The notes beneath the pieces are model-generated. The model made no database searches. It worked only from the letters and a program-made list of their open reading frames with translations, and had not been told where the DNA came from. Shown piece by piece: positions 34,741-42,520 of a stretch of 64,000 nucleotides of DNA. The DNA comes from Candidatus Binatia bacterium (GTDB lineage Bacteria > Desulfobacterota > Binatia > UBA9968). Each line of letters begins with the position of its first letter. The first letter of the stretch is position 1. The position numbers and the translations under genes are program-made. Location of the stretch: positions 1 through 64,000 of the forward strand of contig DASXUF010000052.1 in NCBI GenBank assembly GCA_036504975.1. Direction: 5' to 3'.

Positions 34741-34986
34741 ATGACAACTCCAATCAAACTCCTTGATGTTGTGGCGCTTACGGTAGACCTCCCTGAATAC
34801 AAACTCTGGCGCGGCCAGGTGGGTACAGTGGTCGAAATTCTGGACGGCGGTAAGGCTTTCGAAGTCGAATTCAGCGATCGCGACGGACGCACGTACGAGT
34901 CCGTCGGCTTACGGCCCGACCAAATCATGGTGTTGCACTATGAGCCCCTGACCGCCCCGCCATCCTCAGCCCAGGAGCCAGCATAG
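34741..34986 (+). CDS. DUF4926 domain protein
   Basis: The 81 residues match the small DUF4926 family: IKLLDVVALTVDLPEYKLWR, GQVGTVVEILDGGKAFEVEF and SDRDGRTYESVGLRPDQIMV. The family is SH3-like and commonly follows DUF6883-type genes in toxin-antitoxin-like settings. Here the upstream partner is not present and the gene begins 44 bases after the toxin remnant breakpoint, so it probably entered with the sequence that replaced the toxin. Confidence 0.8.
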   Translation: MTTPIKLLDVVALTVDLPEYKLWRGQVGTVVEILDGGKAFEVEFSDRDGRTYESVGLRPDQIMVLHYEPLTAPPSSAQEPA

Positions 34987-35021
34987 ATCAGTGACGAGGA
35001 CTGACTGACCCTGTCTTCGGT

Positions 35022-35081
35022 GTGATTTCCAGGTCTTATCTGCTCGCTTCGGGGTTACTGTTGTTTCTTCGCGGAAGATAA
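35022..35081 (+). pseudogene. 3' remnant of the MFS transporter gene, copy 2
   Basis: The codons SYLLASGLLLFLRGR and stop, plus a degraded stretch before them, match the C-terminus of the MFS protein encoded at 25454. The last 27 bases overlap the 3' end of glycosyltransferase copy 2, the same arrangement as at 30658. Confidence 0.8.
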
Positions 35082-35885
35082 ATTTTTGGCGGCGTCACCC
35101 ACGACATTGCTTTTCGTCGAGACAGGGAGCGGATAAAGGCCGAATTCTGCCGTGAGCGCTTCGGTTAACAGCTCTGACCTGAATAGTTGGACGAACTGTT
35201 TTTTCGCCCGGCTGAGGAAAACCCTGGGGTTTTGTTTCAGATCCGAAAAACGATCTCTCCTGCTGCGATTGCCTTCGCCATGCTTTGTGTCGACATAAAC
35301 GGCGCCAGGAAAGGGCAGAGGGAGCAGTGACTTTCTCGCTCGCGAAGGACTTAGCGAAGGGAGGTCCGAATCATCAATGTCCTCTTTCTCAGGCAGATTC
35401 AAAAGATCGCGCCTGATGATGTGGCTCGTCCCGCACCAGTGGTGGAATCCGTGTTTTTTGAGATAGATGCGCCGCGCGCCGTCGCGATAGAAATAGCCGC
35501 TATCGAAAAACCATCCGTGAGCCTGAGGATTTCCCACGACGAATTCAGCGAGCCGGTTGCTGACACAATCGTCGGCATCGACTTGCATGACATGCGACGG
35601 TTCAAATTGGCGGGCAAGGAGGAATCCTCTGGCGCGCTTGCGGTATTTGTCCTGATTCAGAGACGGATGGTGATTGGAATCAGGGACGGGAAAATCGACG
35701 CCCTCGTAAGTGACTGACGGATGGCTGAACTCGATCAATGGCATTTCGTGACAAACCACGATGACTCTAAACGCCGGCGATGTTTGATTGCAGACCGATT
35801 TGAGACACCTCTCAAAGAGCAGGCTCACATAGTCCCACGACCTGGAAACGCGGCGGCTTTTCAGCGGTATGACGAAGACCAGCAT
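35055..35885 (-). CDS. putative glycosyltransferase, GT-A type, copy 2
   Basis: The 276 residues are co-linear with copy 1 (MLVFVIPLKSRRVSRSWDYV, MQVDADDCVSN, HGFHHWCGTSHIIRRDLL). The block from SLSPSR to KKQFVQLF is almost unchanged, while the N-terminal 60 and C-terminal 40 residues have more substitutions. Both copies keep the DxD residues, so both could be active. It is the copy next to the intact tRNA-Glu and tRNA-Lys, probably the ancestral location. Confidence 0.75.
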   Translation of the reverse strand: MLVFVIPLKSRRVSRSWDYVSLLFERCLKSVCNQTSPAFRVIVVCHEMPLIEFSHPSVTYEGVDFPVPDSNHHPSLNQDKYRKRARGFLLARQFEPSHVMQVDADDCVSNRLAEFVVGNPQAHGWFFDSGYFYRDGARRIYLKKHGFHHWCGTSHIIRRDLLNLPEKEDIDDSDLPSLSPSRARKSLLPLPFPGAVYVDTKHGEGNRSRRDRFSDLKQNPRVFLSRAKKQFVQLFRSELLTEALTAEFGLYPLPVSTKSNVVGDAAKNLSSAKKQQ

Positions 35886-35903
35886 CTTCGAGTTGGAGGG
35901 AAT

Positions 35904-35981
35904 TGGCGTCCCCGACGGGATTCGAACCCGTGTTGCCGGCGTGAAAGGCCGGTGTCCTGGGCCAGGCTAGACGACGGGGAC
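35904..35981 (-). tRNA. tRNA-Glu(TTC), intact copy D
   Basis: The 78 bases include the encoded CCA (TGG at 35904-35906). The acceptor stem GTCCCC/GGGGAC is perfectly paired, the anticodon stem is CCGGC/GCCGG with loop CTTTCAC, and the T loop is GTTCGAATC. It lies five bases from tRNA-Lys. It is the probable integration target of the island at 29-35.9 kb. Confidence 0.95.
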
Positions 35982-35985
35982 ATGG

Positions 35986-36061
35986 TGGTGAGCCGTGCCG
36001 GATTCGAACCGGCGACCCTCTGCTTAAAAGGCAGATGCTCTACCGCCTGAGCTAACGGCTC
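35986..36061 (-). tRNA. tRNA-Lys(TTT)
   Basis: The 76 bases include an encoded CCA (TGG at 35986-35988). Acceptor stem GAGCCGT pairs with ACGGCTC, the D arm contains TTAGCTCAG, anticodon loop CTTTTAA and T loop GTTCGAATC are standard. It is transcribed together with tRNA-Glu copy D. Confidence 0.95.
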
Positions 36062-36385
36062 GCGATTAATTGGAAACATCCATTCATAACGGGAATACCC
36101 CGGCAAGTCAACGAAATCGGCGCAAAAGGACTCTTGGCTAGTGCGTCATTTGGGAGAGATCCTTCACTTCGTTCAGGATGACATCTGAGTCTTTTTCTTT
36201 CTGTCATGCTGATTAATATGAAAGCGAAGCGAAGCATCTCTCTTTTCTGCTCAGGGCTGGCTCTGCCAAGATCTCGGTTGTTGGATTAGGTCCCCCGCGG
36301 GCTGTAATGACCGACCATGGTCAGTTCGCTTTCAGCCTTCGTTCGTCTGTTGCATGCCCATCATTAAGAATGGTAATGGAGAATC
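36062..36385. repeat. 324-base gap with a dispersed-repeat fragment
   Basis: Contains GATCCTTCACTTCGTTCAGGATGACA (about 36158-36183 in part), a GAAGCGAAGCGAAGCATCTC stretch and no supported gene. The last 15 bases hold a GGAGA ribosome site for the cupin gene. The remainder shows nothing I can assign. Confidence 0.4.
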
Positions 36386-37399
36386 ATGAGCAAGATGGAT
36401 GAATTAAACCGCCAGCTCGAAGAAAATAATCTGCTCGGTTACTGGAACATCGTGCGTGGCCGGGGCGACGACTACGAGCCGAAATCTTCCTTCGAGCCCT
36501 GCGTGTGGAAATGGCAGGACGTTGCGCGCGGATTGGACAAGGCCGGTGAGACTCTGGACCTGGAAGATTCTTTCCGGCGCTTCATCGGCTTCTCCACGCC
36601 GGCGCTTAAAGGCAACACGACGCATACGCTCTTGCTCGGCGCGCAGCTCGTCAAGCCCGGAGAGATCGCCAAAGCGCATCACCACACGATGGGCGCGATC
36701 CGCTTCGTCATCCGCGGCGGCGGCGCCGAAACCACGATCAACGGCGAGCCGTTTCCGATGTATCCCGGCGACCTCGTCACGACGCCGAGCTGGACTTGGC
36801 ACGATCACTATAACGGCTCCGAGGAGCCGATTATCTGGCTCGACGGCGCCGACGGCCCGTTCTTGAGATATCTCCAGCAGGGCTTCGGCGGGAGGTTCGA
36901 GAAGGATCAACAGCCTCACTCCCGCGCCGCGGATTCCTCTTCTTATGAATTGTCTCCCGTGCGTCCGAGCTGGATTCGCAGCGACTCTTTACAGCCGCCG
37001 CCCTATCGCTATCGCTGGGAGGATACCGAAAAGGCATTGAGCGCCCTCGGCGAAAAGCCGGGCGATCCCTGTGACGGAATTCTTCTGCGCTACGTGAATC
37101 CGGTGAATGGCGGCCCGACGTTGCCGACTCTTTCCTGCGAGATGCAGATGCTGCGCCCCGGCGAGGAGACCAAAGAGCACCGGCACACGAGCAGCGCGAT
37201 CTATCACGTGTTCAGAGGCAAAGGCTTCACGATGATCGACGGAGAGCGGCGTGAGTGGGAGACCGGAGATTCCTTCACGGTGCCGCTCTGGCGCTGGCAT
37301 TTCCACGGCAACAGCGGGCGCGAGCCGGCGCTCTTGTTCGGCATGAACGACAGGCCGATCCTCGACGCCTTCGGCTTCCATCGCGAAGAGGCGAGGTGA
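36386..37399 (+). CDS. gentisate 1,2-dioxygenase-like bicupin
   Basis: The 337 residues form two cupin domains. The N-terminal one has H98 and H100 in AKAHHHTMGAIRFVIRGGG and H139 in SWTWHDHYN, the Fe(II) ligand set of gentisate and salicylate dioxygenases. The C-terminal one keeps KEHRHTSSAIYHVFRGKG and WRWHFHGN. These enzymes open gentisate between C1 and C2 to give maleylpyruvate. An RraA-like gene follows 3 bases later. A substrate such as a hydroxybenzoate is likely; salicylate or 1-hydroxy-2-naphthoate are alternatives. Confidence 0.85.
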   Translation: MSKMDELNRQLEENNLLGYWNIVRGRGDDYEPKSSFEPCVWKWQDVARGLDKAGETLDLEDSFRRFIGFSTPALKGNTTHTLLLGAQLVKPGEIAKAHHHTMGAIRFVIRGGGAETTINGEPFPMYPGDLVTTPSWTWHDHYNGSEEPIIWLDGADGPFLRYLQQGFGGRFEKDQQPHSRAADSSSYELSPVRPSWIRSDSLQPPPYRYRWEDTEKALSALGEKPGDPCDGILLRYVNPVNGGPTLPTLSCEMQMLRPGEETKEHRHTSSAIYHVFRGKGFTMIDGERREWETGDSFTVPLWRWHFHGNSGREPALLFGMNDRPILDAFGFHREEAR

Positions 37400-37402
37400 T
37401 CG

Positions 37403-38077
37403 GTGGCGCAAGATAAAATAGACGCACTGGTTGCGCGCCTCGCCAAGCTCGATACCTGCGCGGCGTCGGATGCGCTCGACCGGCTCGGGCTTCGCGGCGC
37501 CACGATCGGCATTCGCCCGGTGTGGCCGTGCGCGCGCATCGTCGGGCGCGCGGTGACGTGCAAGATCAAGCCCGCCGGTCTGGAAAAATCGAAACAGCAC
37601 CTCGGCACGCCGGCGATCGACGCGGCCAGGCCCGGAGACGTGATCGTCATCGACAACGGCGGGCGCATGGAAGTCTCGGCGTGGGGCGGACTGCTCTCGC
37701 TCGCCTCGAAGCTCAAGGGACTGAGCGGCGTCGTGATCGACGGCGCCTGTCGCGACGTCGATGAAAGCCGCGACGTGGGATTTCCCGTTTACGCGCGCGC
37801 GGTGGTCCCCGTGACGGCGCGCGGCCGCATCATGCAGGACAGCGTGAACGAAGAGATTCAGTTCGGCGGCGCGCAGGTTCATCCGGGAGATCTGGTGATC
37901 GCCGACGGCAGTGGCGTCGTCATCATCCCGTCCTCGCGGGCGCCGGAGGCGGTCGGCGAGGCTGAGAAGATAGCCGCGCACGAGGCCAAAATGGCGGAAG
38001 GAATCCGTAGCGGACGCTCCGTCGTCGAAGTAATGGAAAGCCTCGGATACGAAGCCATGCTCAGAAAAGAAAAGTGA
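37403..38077 (+). CDS. RraA-like 4-hydroxy-4-methyl-2-oxoglutarate aldolase/decarboxylase family protein
   Basis: The 224 residues match the RraA/HMG-aldolase fold: CAASDALDRLGLRG, GRAVTCKIKP, DVIVIDNGGRMEVSAWGGLL, GVVIDGACRDVDESRD with the catalytic R-D pair, and QFGGAQVHPGDLVIADGSGV. Catabolic members cleave 4-carboxy-4-hydroxy-2-oxoadipate or decarboxylate oxaloacetate at the end of aromatic ring-cleavage pathways. Adjacent to a ring-cleaving cupin, a catabolic role is more likely than RNase E regulation. GTG start 3 bases after the preceding stop. Confidence 0.85.
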   Translation: MAQDKIDALVARLAKLDTCAASDALDRLGLRGATIGIRPVWPCARIVGRAVTCKIKPAGLEKSKQHLGTPAIDAARPGDVIVIDNGGRMEVSAWGGLLSLASKLKGLSGVVIDGACRDVDESRDVGFPVYARAVVPVTARGRIMQDSVNEEIQFGGAQVHPGDLVIADGSGVVIIPSSRAPEAVGEAEKIAAHEAKMAEGIRSGRSVVEVMESLGYEAMLRKEK

Positions 38078-38164
38078 GCCTACCTTGCATCGATAAGTTC
38101 AACACAAAAATATTTAATACCTTAACTAACCCACCGATTTCTCGACGCTTTTTTCGTTTTCTCC

Positions 38165-38193
38165 TTGCCACCTCTCCCCGCTTTCTGTATATC
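38165..38193 (+). promoter_or_regulatory. probable sigma70-type promoter of the transport/oxygenase region
   Basis: TTGCCA (38165-38170) and TATATC (38188-38193) have 17-base spacing, giving a start near 38200, about 36 bases before the first binding-protein ATG. It is the best promoter match in the 38-64 kb region, most of which has short gaps. Confidence 0.5.
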
Positions 38194-38236
38194 CTGGAAT
38201 AGCTGCTCTTAGAACGTAGCGGCGAAGTATAACTCT

Positions 38237-39346
38237 ATGAAGCTGAGCCTTCTCGGAATAATTTTATCATTAGTCTGGCTTCTCGCGCTGCCGCAATACG
38301 CGCGCGCCGATTGGAAGCAGGACTGGGAAAAGACCGTCGCCGCGGCGGAAAAGGAAGGCGAGGTCGTGCTTTACGGCCAAGGGAGGGTCGGGGTCAGCGA
38401 CGCGATTAGAGAGTTTCAGAAAGGTTATCCGAAAATCCGTCTGAATTTCGTCTCGGGGCAGGGGAGCGAGCTGGCGAAAAAAATCATGGCGGAAAAGCGC
38501 GCCGACAAGCACCTCGTCGACGTCGCGGTCGGCGGCGGCGGGACGATGGTGCTCGTGTACCACAAGGCCGGTCTGCTCGAAAAGATGAGCTCGGCGTTCA
38601 TTCTTCCCGAGGTGAACAACGCGGCTCTCTGGTGGTCGAAGAAGCATCATTATGCCGACCCGGATCAGAGCCGCGTCTTCATGGCCCAGGGCGACTTGGA
38701 CGACCGGATCGGCGCATACAACAAGAACCTTCTGAAGCCGGCGGAGATCCACTCTTGGTGGGACGTGCTCGATCCCAAATGGAAGGGGCGGATCGTGATG
38801 TCGGACCCCAAGTGGGCGGGCAATATCGGCTCCTGGAGGTATCTCTACTACGCGCCGGAATTGGGTCCGAAGTTTATCAAGCGATTTCTCGAAGAGGCTG
38901 CGCCCGTGTTCTCGACCGACGAGCGGCAGATGATCGATTGGCTCGCGGGAGGAAAGTACGCGATGTACTTGTTGGCCAAAGACGAGAACATCGAGCAGGC
39001 GGTCAAGCAGGGACTCCCCATCGATACGCTCCGGGCGCAAAAAGACGGCGGCAGCATCACCACCGGTTCCGGACACATCAGCTTCTTTCAGAAACCGCCC
39101 CATCCGAATGCGGCGCGGGTCTACATCAACTGGTTTCTCTCCCGTGACGGACAGCTCGCGTGGCAAAAGTACACGCTCGGAAACTCGCTACGCACGGACA
39201 TTCCGAAAGACATGCTGCCCGGAGGCCGGACCCAGGTCCCCAAGGAGGGCCGCTCGTATATGATGACGAGCTTGCCGCAATACGAGGACGTGAAGCCGCT
39301 GAGAAGTCTGGTGGACGAAGTTTTGTCGAAGCGGCCCGTGAAATAA
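38237..39346 (+). CDS. ABC substrate-binding protein, Fe3+/polyamine type, paralogue 1
   Basis: The 369 residues start with a signal peptide of about 24 (MKLSLLGIILSLVWLLALPQ, cleavage after YARA). The mature type 2 periplasmic fold begins DWKQDWEKTVAAAEKEGEVV. Paralogue landmarks are MAEKRADKHLVDVAV, LDPKWKGRIVMSDPKW, DERQMIDWLAGGKY and KPPHPNAARVYINWFLSRDG. The ligand-contacting segment differs from the next copy (RLRAQKDGG against LYGLPEEG), so the ligands may differ. It is the first gene after the predicted promoter and is followed after 2 bases by paralogue 2. Confidence 0.9.
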   Translation: MKLSLLGIILSLVWLLALPQYARADWKQDWEKTVAAAEKEGEVVLYGQGRVGVSDAIREFQKGYPKIRLNFVSGQGSELAKKIMAEKRADKHLVDVAVGGGGTMVLVYHKAGLLEKMSSAFILPEVNNAALWWSKKHHYADPDQSRVFMAQGDLDDRIGAYNKNLLKPAEIHSWWDVLDPKWKGRIVMSDPKWAGNIGSWRYLYYAPELGPKFIKRFLEEAAPVFSTDERQMIDWLAGGKYAMYLLAKDENIEQAVKQGLPIDTLRAQKDGGSITTGSGHISFFQKPPHPNAARVYINWFLSRDGQLAWQKYTLGNSLRTDIPKDMLPGGRTQVPKEGRSYMMTSLPQYEDVKPLRSLVDEVLSKRPVK

Positions 39347-39348
39347 GC

Positions 39349-40494
39349 ATGAAGCGAAGAGGCGATAAAATTTCTTTTTTATTCAGCACGACGGGGACGC
39401 TCGTTGCGACGCTGGGCCTGCTTTTGTTTTCGATTCATAGCGTGCCGGCCGCCGAGACGGCCGGCTGGGAAGCGGAATGGAAAAAAACATTGTCTGCCGC
39501 GGAAAAAGAGGGGCAGGTCGCGGTTTATGGACCTCCGGGAAACGAGTACCAAGACGCGATCACGTCGTTTCAAGAGCGCTACCCCAAGATTAAGCTCAAC
39601 TATGTGCCCGGTTCCGGAAACGCCAATTCGCAGCGCCTCTTGACCGAGCGCCGCGCTGAGAAATACCTGGCCGACCTCTTCATCAGCGGGTCGGGCACAT
39701 TGGTTCTGGTGATTCACAAAGCGGGCATCCTGGAGCCGATCGCTCCGCTTCTCATACGGCCCGAGAGCAAAGACGTCTCCGGCTGGTATGGCAAGAAGCA
39801 TCACTACGCGGACGCCGAGAATCAGTACATCGTGATGATGCAGGGCAACGTGCAGACCGACCTCGGCGCTTACAACGCGACCCTGGTGAGTCCGGCGGAG
39901 ATTAAATCGTTCTGGGATATTCTCAATCCCAAGTGGAAAGGGAAGATGGCTGCTTTCGATCCGCGCGATCGCGGCCACATCCAGCGCATGCGCGCCCTGT
40001 ACTACAATCCGGCGCTGGGCGGTGAGTTCCTGCAGCGGCTCTTCGGGGAGATGGACCTGACGTTGGGCAGGGATCAGAGGCAGTTGCTCGATTGGGTGGC
40101 TGGAGGAAAGTTTCGCATATATCTCTTCGCCACGAGCAGCGATGTCGACGACGCCAAAAAAAAAGGGCTTCCGGTGGGCCTGCTCTACGGCCTGCCTGAG
40201 GAGGGCTACATCTCCGGCGGGTTCGGCCATCTCGCGGTGGTCAGCAAGGCGCCGCATCCCAACGCGACGAAGGTTTTCGTCAACTGGATACTGTCGAGAG
40301 AAGGTCAGCTCCAGTGGCAGAAAAGGTCGGATAACAATTCCCTCAGAATGGACATCCCGAAAGATATGCTCACAGACCAGCTCTCAATTCCTAAAGAGGG
40401 AGTCAAATATCTCAACCCGAGCCTTCCCCAATACTCAGATGTGACGCCGGTCTTGAAGATCGTCGAAGCGACCCTGGGAAAGGCGGGCAAGTAG
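39349..40494 (+). CDS. ABC substrate-binding protein, Fe3+/polyamine type, paralogue 2
   Basis: ATG 39349 lies two bases after the preceding stop. The frame extends upstream to 39160, but that part lies inside paralogue 1 and would hide the signal peptide (about 36 residues, core TTGTLVATLGLLLFSIHSVP). The mature part shows EAEWKKTLSAAEKEGQVAVY, GPPGNEYQDAITSFQERYPK, TERRAEKYLADLFISG, NPKWKGKMAAFDPRDRG and APHPNATKVFVNWILSREGQ. It is more like paralogue 1 than the later copies in gene order and landmarks, suggesting tandem duplication. Next comes a Rieske oxygenase. Confidence 0.9.
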   Translation: MKRRGDKISFLFSTTGTLVATLGLLLFSIHSVPAAETAGWEAEWKKTLSAAEKEGQVAVYGPPGNEYQDAITSFQERYPKIKLNYVPGSGNANSQRLLTERRAEKYLADLFISGSGTLVLVIHKAGILEPIAPLLIRPESKDVSGWYGKKHHYADAENQYIVMMQGNVQTDLGAYNATLVSPAEIKSFWDILNPKWKGKMAAFDPRDRGHIQRMRALYYNPALGGEFLQRLFGEMDLTLGRDQRQLLDWVAGGKFRIYLFATSSDVDDAKKKGLPVGLLYGLPEEGYISGGFGHLAVVSKAPHPNATKVFVNWILSREGQLQWQKRSDNNSLRMDIPKDMLTDQLSIPKEGVKYLNPSLPQYSDVTPVLKIVEATLGKAGK

Positions 40495-40519
40495 CGGATC
40501 GCGAGAAGGAGGAGACCCG

Positions 40520-41707
40520 ATGTTGACCAGAGAAGAAAACGAGATGATCACCCGCGTGGGGCGGGGGACGCCCGCCGGCGAGCTGTTGCGCCGCTACTGG
40601 CTTCCCATCTCCGTGGCCCAGGAGGTTACGGAGGAGAAGCCGACAAAATTCGTCCGCGTTCTCGGCGAGGACCTCGTGTTGTTCCGCGATAAGAGCGGAA
40701 GAGTCGGCCTGCTGGAGGACCGCTGCTCGCACCGCGGCGCTTCGCTTTCTTACGGACGCGTCGAAGAAAGAGGGATCTCCTGTGTCTACCACGGCTGGCT
40801 CTATGACATCGAAGGCAACTGCCTGGAAGCCCCACCCGAGCCGCCCGGGAGCAAATTCTGCCTCTCGGTCAAGCATCGGGCTTATCCCGTGCAAAAACTA
40901 ACCGGCCTATACTGGGCTTATCTCGGGCCGCAGCCCGCTCCGGTCATTCCCAAGATCGACGTCTGGGCGCGGAGCGACGGCCGCAAAAAAGTAGTCGTCC
41001 AGCCGCAGCTCGACTGCAACTGGTTTCAGGCGATGGAAAACTCCGTCGATCCGGCCCACCTGCAGATCCTGCACCAGGATACGGCATTGGACGCCGGCCG
41101 CGGGCGCAAGCCGCCGAGCACGACGCGCGGGTTCACCGACGACATCGAGAGCTTCGAGTTTCACGAAATTCCGCTCGGCATCATGAAGAAGCGAACGTAC
41201 AAAAACGGCATCGTCGACGAGCACCCGGTGATCTTCCCGAATATCCTGCGCCAGGGAAACGGCGCGCAGATCCGGGTGCCGATCGACGACACGCACACGA
41301 TGATCTTCATCGTGCGGTTCTTCCCCAACCCCGACGGCAAAGTCACCGAGGACGATGAGGTGCAAGTCGATTACGTGAAGCCGTACAAAAATCCTCCGGA
41401 CGGTCTGCATCCGTTCGCCCGGTTCACGCTCAACGAAGTCCAGGCGCAGGATCACATGGCGTGGGAGACGCAGGGGCCGATCGCCGATCGCACGCGCGAG
41501 CGTCTTGCCACTTCCGACCGCGGCATCGTCATGCTGCGCGAGATGCTGAAGCGCGAGATCGGCAAAGTCCAGCAGGGCCAGGATCCCAAGTGCGTCACGC
41601 GCGATCCGGACCACGAGATCATCGACACCAAAGTGATGGAGTCGATCCGCGAGATGACCTACTGGAGAGAAGGCAAAGACACGGGCGTCAGCCGGCGGGC
41701 GGGTTAG
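40520..41707 (+). CDS. Rieske non-heme iron oxygenase, alpha subunit type, paralogue 1
   Basis: The 395 residues carry a Rieske [2Fe-2S] site, C69-x-H71 (RCSHRGASLSYG) and C88-x2-H91 (CVYHGWLYD), and a mononuclear iron site D177, H180, H185 (ENSVDPAHLQILHQD). The N-terminus (MLTREENEMITRVGRGTPAG, then ELLRRYW) is shared with the two other Rieske genes of the window. It resembles the phthalate 4,5-dioxygenase/oxygenase-only subgroup that takes electrons from a separate reductase. No reductase or ferredoxin gene is seen nearby. Hydroxylation or O-demethylation of an aromatic acid is the likely reaction. Confidence 0.9.
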   Translation: MLTREENEMITRVGRGTPAGELLRRYWLPISVAQEVTEEKPTKFVRVLGEDLVLFRDKSGRVGLLEDRCSHRGASLSYGRVEERGISCVYHGWLYDIEGNCLEAPPEPPGSKFCLSVKHRAYPVQKLTGLYWAYLGPQPAPVIPKIDVWARSDGRKKVVVQPQLDCNWFQAMENSVDPAHLQILHQDTALDAGRGRKPPSTTRGFTDDIESFEFHEIPLGIMKKRTYKNGIVDEHPVIFPNILRQGNGAQIRVPIDDTHTMIFIVRFFPNPDGKVTEDDEVQVDYVKPYKNPPDGLHPFARFTLNEVQAQDHMAWETQGPIADRTRERLATSDRGIVMLREMLKREIGKVQQGQDPKCVTRDPDHEIIDTKVMESIREMTYWREGKDTGVSRRAG

Positions 41708-41731
41708 GAAAGCGAAGAACAGCGGACCGCG

Positions 41732-42520
41732 ATGACCAACCTCGACGAAGCGCGTGAGCTTGTCGCGCGCTCGTGTCGCATTCTCGGCAAGCTCAACATG
41801 ACCAAGGAGCCGAGCGGGCACGTCAGCGCGCGTATTGCCGGTAGCAACACGATTTTAATCAAGGCGAGAGGCAGGGGAGAGTCGGGGCTCAGATTTGTGA
41901 CCGAGCGCGATCTGATCACTGTAGATATCGACGGCAAAAAGCTGGAAGGCCGCGACGATCTCGCCGTGCCGCAAGAGGTTTTCATCCACACCTGGATCTA
42001 CCGTGCGCGGCCCGACGTTGGGTGCGTCATTCACGTGCATCCGGCGACCGTCGTACTCTTTACGATCTGCGATCTACCGATCTTGCCGTTGTTCGGCGCT
42101 TACGATCCAAGCGGGCTCCGTCTCGCGATGGAGGGCGTGCCGACCTATCCCCGGAGCGTTCTCATCGCCAACGACAAACTGGGAAAAGAATTGGCCGCGT
42201 CTTTGGGCAAGCAGCGCGCCTGTCTCATGCGCGGGCATGGGATCACCGCGGTCGGGCCGAGCGTTCAGGAGGCGACCTTGACGGCGATCCGGCTAAACGA
42301 ATTGGCCGAGATCAATTACCGCGGCCGATTGCTGGGGAATCCACGGCCGATTTCAAAGGAAGACATGGAGACTTTCTCGGCTTTGCCGGCCGAAGGACGC
42401 AAGTCGAGCGTGCACACGGAGTCCGCCTGGCGCTACTATTGCAATCTCCTCGATGAAGAAATAATCTCACCTCCCGGAAGAAGCGCCGCGACGGACAGAG
42501 ATGGCAAATTCGGTTCTTGA
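41732..42520 (+). CDS. class II aldolase/adducin family protein
   Basis: The 262 residues contain the class II aldolase core: KLNMTKEPSGHVSARIAGSN, the zinc pair in VIHVHPATVVLFTICDLP and a third histidine in LMRGHGITAVGPSVQEAT. Family members are fuculose- or ribulose-phosphate aldolases, dehydratases and decarboxylases of hydroxyaromatic acids. Next to a Rieske oxygenase a decarboxylase-type role is plausible but unproven. Its last 20 bases overlap the ABC ATPase gene. Confidence 0.85.
   Translation: MTNLDEARELVARSCRILGKLNMTKEPSGHVSARIAGSNTILIKARGRGESGLRFVTERDLITVDIDGKKLEGRDDLAVPQEVFIHTWIYRARPDVGCVIHVHPATVVLFTICDLPILPLFGAYDPSGLRLAMEGVPTYPRSVLIANDKLGKELAASLGKQRACLMRGHGITAVGPSVQEATLTAIRLNELAEINYRGRLLGNPRPISKEDMETFSALPAEGRKSSVHTESAWRYYCNLLDEEIISPPGRSAATDRDGKFGS

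Noticed and set aside
29122..35981. tRNA-Glu copies as a CRISPR-like array
   Set aside because: Repeats are tRNA-derived, of unequal length and hundreds to thousands of bases apart; no CRISPR array or cas gene is seen in the window.
26663..36061. Integrase or transposase in the island
   Set aside because: I looked for tyrosine/serine recombinase and DDE motifs in all larger frames here and found none.
35861..36106. Frame across tRNA-Glu and tRNA-Lys
   Set aside because: Both tRNAs are structurally complete, so this is not coding.
39160..39348. Upstream extension of binding-protein paralogue 2
   Set aside because: Lies within paralogue 1 in another frame and would bury the signal peptide.
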